The notes under the pieces were generated by a model. That model was not told the origin of the DNA. It saw only the letters and a program-made list of their open reading frames with translations, and did no database searches. The position numbers were made by a program, and so were the translations under genes. From the NCBI GenBank assembly GCA_026397495.1, contig JAPLUS010000082.1, forward strand, positions 1-6,711: 6,711 bases of DNA, in the 5' to 3' direction. The stretch comes from Candidatus Zixiibacteriota bacterium (lineage in GTDB: Bacteria > Zixibacteria > MSB-5A5 > GN15 > PGXB01). This document shows, piece by piece, positions 5,281-6,711 of the stretch. How positions within the stretch are numbered: position 1 is the first letter of the stretch; the number at the start of each line of letters is the position of its first letter.

Positions 5281-6711
5281 CTAAAGCATCCGGCGATAAT
5301 TAGGGGCCTCCTTGGAAATGGCCACCGAATGCGGATGCGACTCAATAACTCCAGCCTGAGTTACCCTTACGAATTTCGCCTTTCCCTGTAATTCCTTTAT
5401 ATTGCAGGCGCCGCATATACCCATCCCGGAGCGAAGGCCGCCGACTAATTGATATACTGAATCGGATAACTCTCCTTTGTATGGAACTCTACCTTCAATT
5501 CCCTCCGGCACAAATTTGGAAATATCCTCCTGATGCTCCTGGAAATACCGGTCGCGGCTTCCCGCCTTCATGGATTCCAATGAACCCATCCCGCGATAAA
5601 CCTTGAAGGTTCGCCCTTCATACAAGACTGTTTCTCCCGGAGATTCTTGCGTACCGGCAAATAGTGACCCAATCATAACGGCATCAGCGCCCGCCGCCAA
5701 TGCTTTGGTAATATCGCCGGAGTACCTAATACCGCCATCGGCAACAACCGGAATGTTATGTTTACCGGCCATCTCCACACATTCCGATATAGCTGTAATC
5801 TGCGGCATTCCGGCCCCGGTTATCACCCGCGTGGTGCAAATAGAACCCGGACCGATGCCAACCTTAATGGAATCGGCGCCGGCGTCAATTAGCGCCCGGG
5901 CACCTTCCTTAGTGGCAACATTACCAGCCATAAGCGGCTTACTGGAAAACCTTTTCTTAAGAAACTCCACTGTTTTCAGAACACCGGCCGAGTGCCCATG
6001 TGAAGAATCAATAACCAGAATATCGACTCCGGCATTGACCAGAAGCTCGGTGCGCTTTTCGAGGTCATTTGAAACCCCCACCGCCGCACCAACCCGCAGC
6101 CGTCCGCGATCATCTTTGCAGGCTGAAGGGTATAAAATCTGCTTCATTATATCTTTGACGGTAATCATTCCTTTTAGATTATTTTCACCATCAACGATAA
6201 GCAGTTTTTCGATGCGATTTTTGCGAAGTAGTTCTTGCGCAGCTTCCAGACTAATTCCCTCGGGAGCGGTAATAAGATTCTTGCTGGTCATCACCTCGCT
6301 GATAGGCAAATCCAATTCCTTATGAAAACGTAAATCGCGGTTAGTTAATATCCCGACCAATTTGCCATCTTTAGTAATGGGAATGCCGGAGATGGAGAAT
6401 TTTTTCATCACCCGCAGAGCTTCGCCAATAAGTCTATCCGGCGGAATCGTTATCGGGTCAACAATCATTCCCGATTCAGATCTTTTTACTTTATCCACTT
6501 CGGCCGCCTGTACTTCCGGCGCCAGATTCTTATGGATAATTCCGATTCCTCCCTGCCGAGCCAGCGCAATCGCCAGTTTATATTCCGTAACTGTATCCAT
6601 CGCCGCCGAGACTATCGGAATATTCAAAATAATATTAGCCGTTAAACTAGTGGCAATATCAATATCGCGCGGTAATACTTCCGATTTGCACGGCACCAGA
6701 AGAACATCATC
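5281..6711 (-). CDS. guaB: Inosine-5'-monophosphate dehydrogenase, 5' end beyond the right edge
   Basis: GuaB oxidises IMP to XMP with NAD+, the committed step of guanine nucleotide synthesis, as a cytoplasmic tetramer. The 476 visible residues start inside the conserved DDVLLVP segment, so only about a dozen N-terminal residues are missing. Seen in order are [26 protein letters not shown], a tandem CBS (Bateman) module at about 85-190 ([20 protein letters not shown] and [20 protein letters not shown]), [19 protein letters not shown], the catalytic Cys loop [11 protein letters not shown] (Cys292 in window numbering) and [11 protein letters not shown]. After these come [10 protein letters not shown], the mobile flap with Arg-Tyr (GSRDRYFQ, Arg388-Tyr389) and a C-terminal [10 protein letters not shown]. 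Nothing essential is missing. A GTG at 6696 could look like a start but sits within VLLVPCKSE, inside the domain, so it is not the real one. rnpB follows after 42 bases. Confidence 0.99.
   Translation of the reverse strand, partial: DDVLLVPCKSEVLPRDIDIATSLTANIILNIPIVSAAMDTVTEYKLAIALARQGGIGIIHKNLAPEVQAAEVDKVKRSESGMIVDPITIPPDRLIGEALRVMKKFSISGIPITKDGKLVGILTNRDLRFHKELDLPISEVMTSKNLITAPEGISLEAAQELLRKNRIEKLLIVDGENNLKGMITVKDIMKQILYPSACKDDRGRLRVGAAVGVSNDLEKRTELLVNAGVDILVIDSSHGHSAGVLKTVEFLKKRFSSKPLMAGNVATKEGARALIDAGADSIKVGIGPGSICTTRVITGAGMPQITAISECVEMAGKHNIPVVADGGIRYSGDITKALAAGADAVMIGSLFAGTQESPGETVLYEGRTFKVYRGMGSLESMKAGSRDRYFQEHQEDISKFVPEGIEGRVPYKGELSDSVYQLVGGLRSGMGICGACNIKELQGKAKFVRVTQAGVIESHPHSVAISKEAPNYRRML

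Noticed and set aside
4813..5391. Two plus-strand open frames of about 92 codons at 4813-5094 and 5113-5391
   Set aside because: Both lie across rnpB on the opposite strand. The structural RNA explains the sequence conservation and the lack of stops.
5603..6325. A 240-codon open frame on the plus strand opposite guaB
   Set aside because: It is antisense to highly conserved guaB codons, its product is rich in Ser/Pro/Arg with no domain, and the start has no ribosome site. It is a shadow of the guaB codon bias.
6694..6696. GTG at 6696 as the guaB start
   Set aside because: The frame stays open to the window edge and encodes the conserved DDVLLVP segment before it, so the real start lies outside.

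Overview
This looks like a bacterial chromosome segment of moderate G+C. It carries conserved housekeeping genes, a bacterial type A RNase P RNA and Shine-Dalgarno-type starts. The gene content does not fix a phylum. A separate-subunit, adenosylcobalamin-dependent acyl-CoA mutase with its MeaB chaperone points to branched-chain or propionate-type acyl-CoA metabolism. I see no phage, transposon, CRISPR or tRNA.

Layout, following the minus strand from the right edge: guaB (IMP dehydrogenase, 5' end cut by the window edge) is followed after 42 bases by rnpB (RNase P RNA, about 4849-5238). Next come recJ (single-strand exonuclease, best start 4825) and meaB (GTPase chaperone of B12-dependent mutases). 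These read the same way with short gaps. A plus-strand gene for a polytopic membrane protein (917-2134) then converges on meaB, and the two stop codons share the tetranucleotide TTAA. To its left a divergent intergenic region of about 150 bases (765-916) holds candidate promoters for both directions. A mutase large-subunit gene starts at 764 and runs off the left edge.

The mutase and meaB are a functional pair: MeaB gates cofactor loading and protects or rescues this class of radical enzyme. Here they lie on the same strand but are separated by the convergent membrane-protein gene. At the two positions that set substrate choice in this family the mutase carries Phe86 and Gln204. That is the isobutyryl-CoA mutase pattern, not the Tyr/Arg pair of methylmalonyl-CoA mutase, so a 'methylmalonyl-CoA mutase' label may mislead.

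The other point of interest is the rnpB-recJ junction. The distal strand of the RNase P RNA P1 helix ends where a hairpin begins, and that hairpin contains the recJ ribosome binding site. The naive long recJ reading frame (start 4912) runs 29 codons back across this junction into rnpB and should be shortened. I found no evidence for a wholly new multi-gene system; most of the window is core-genome content.
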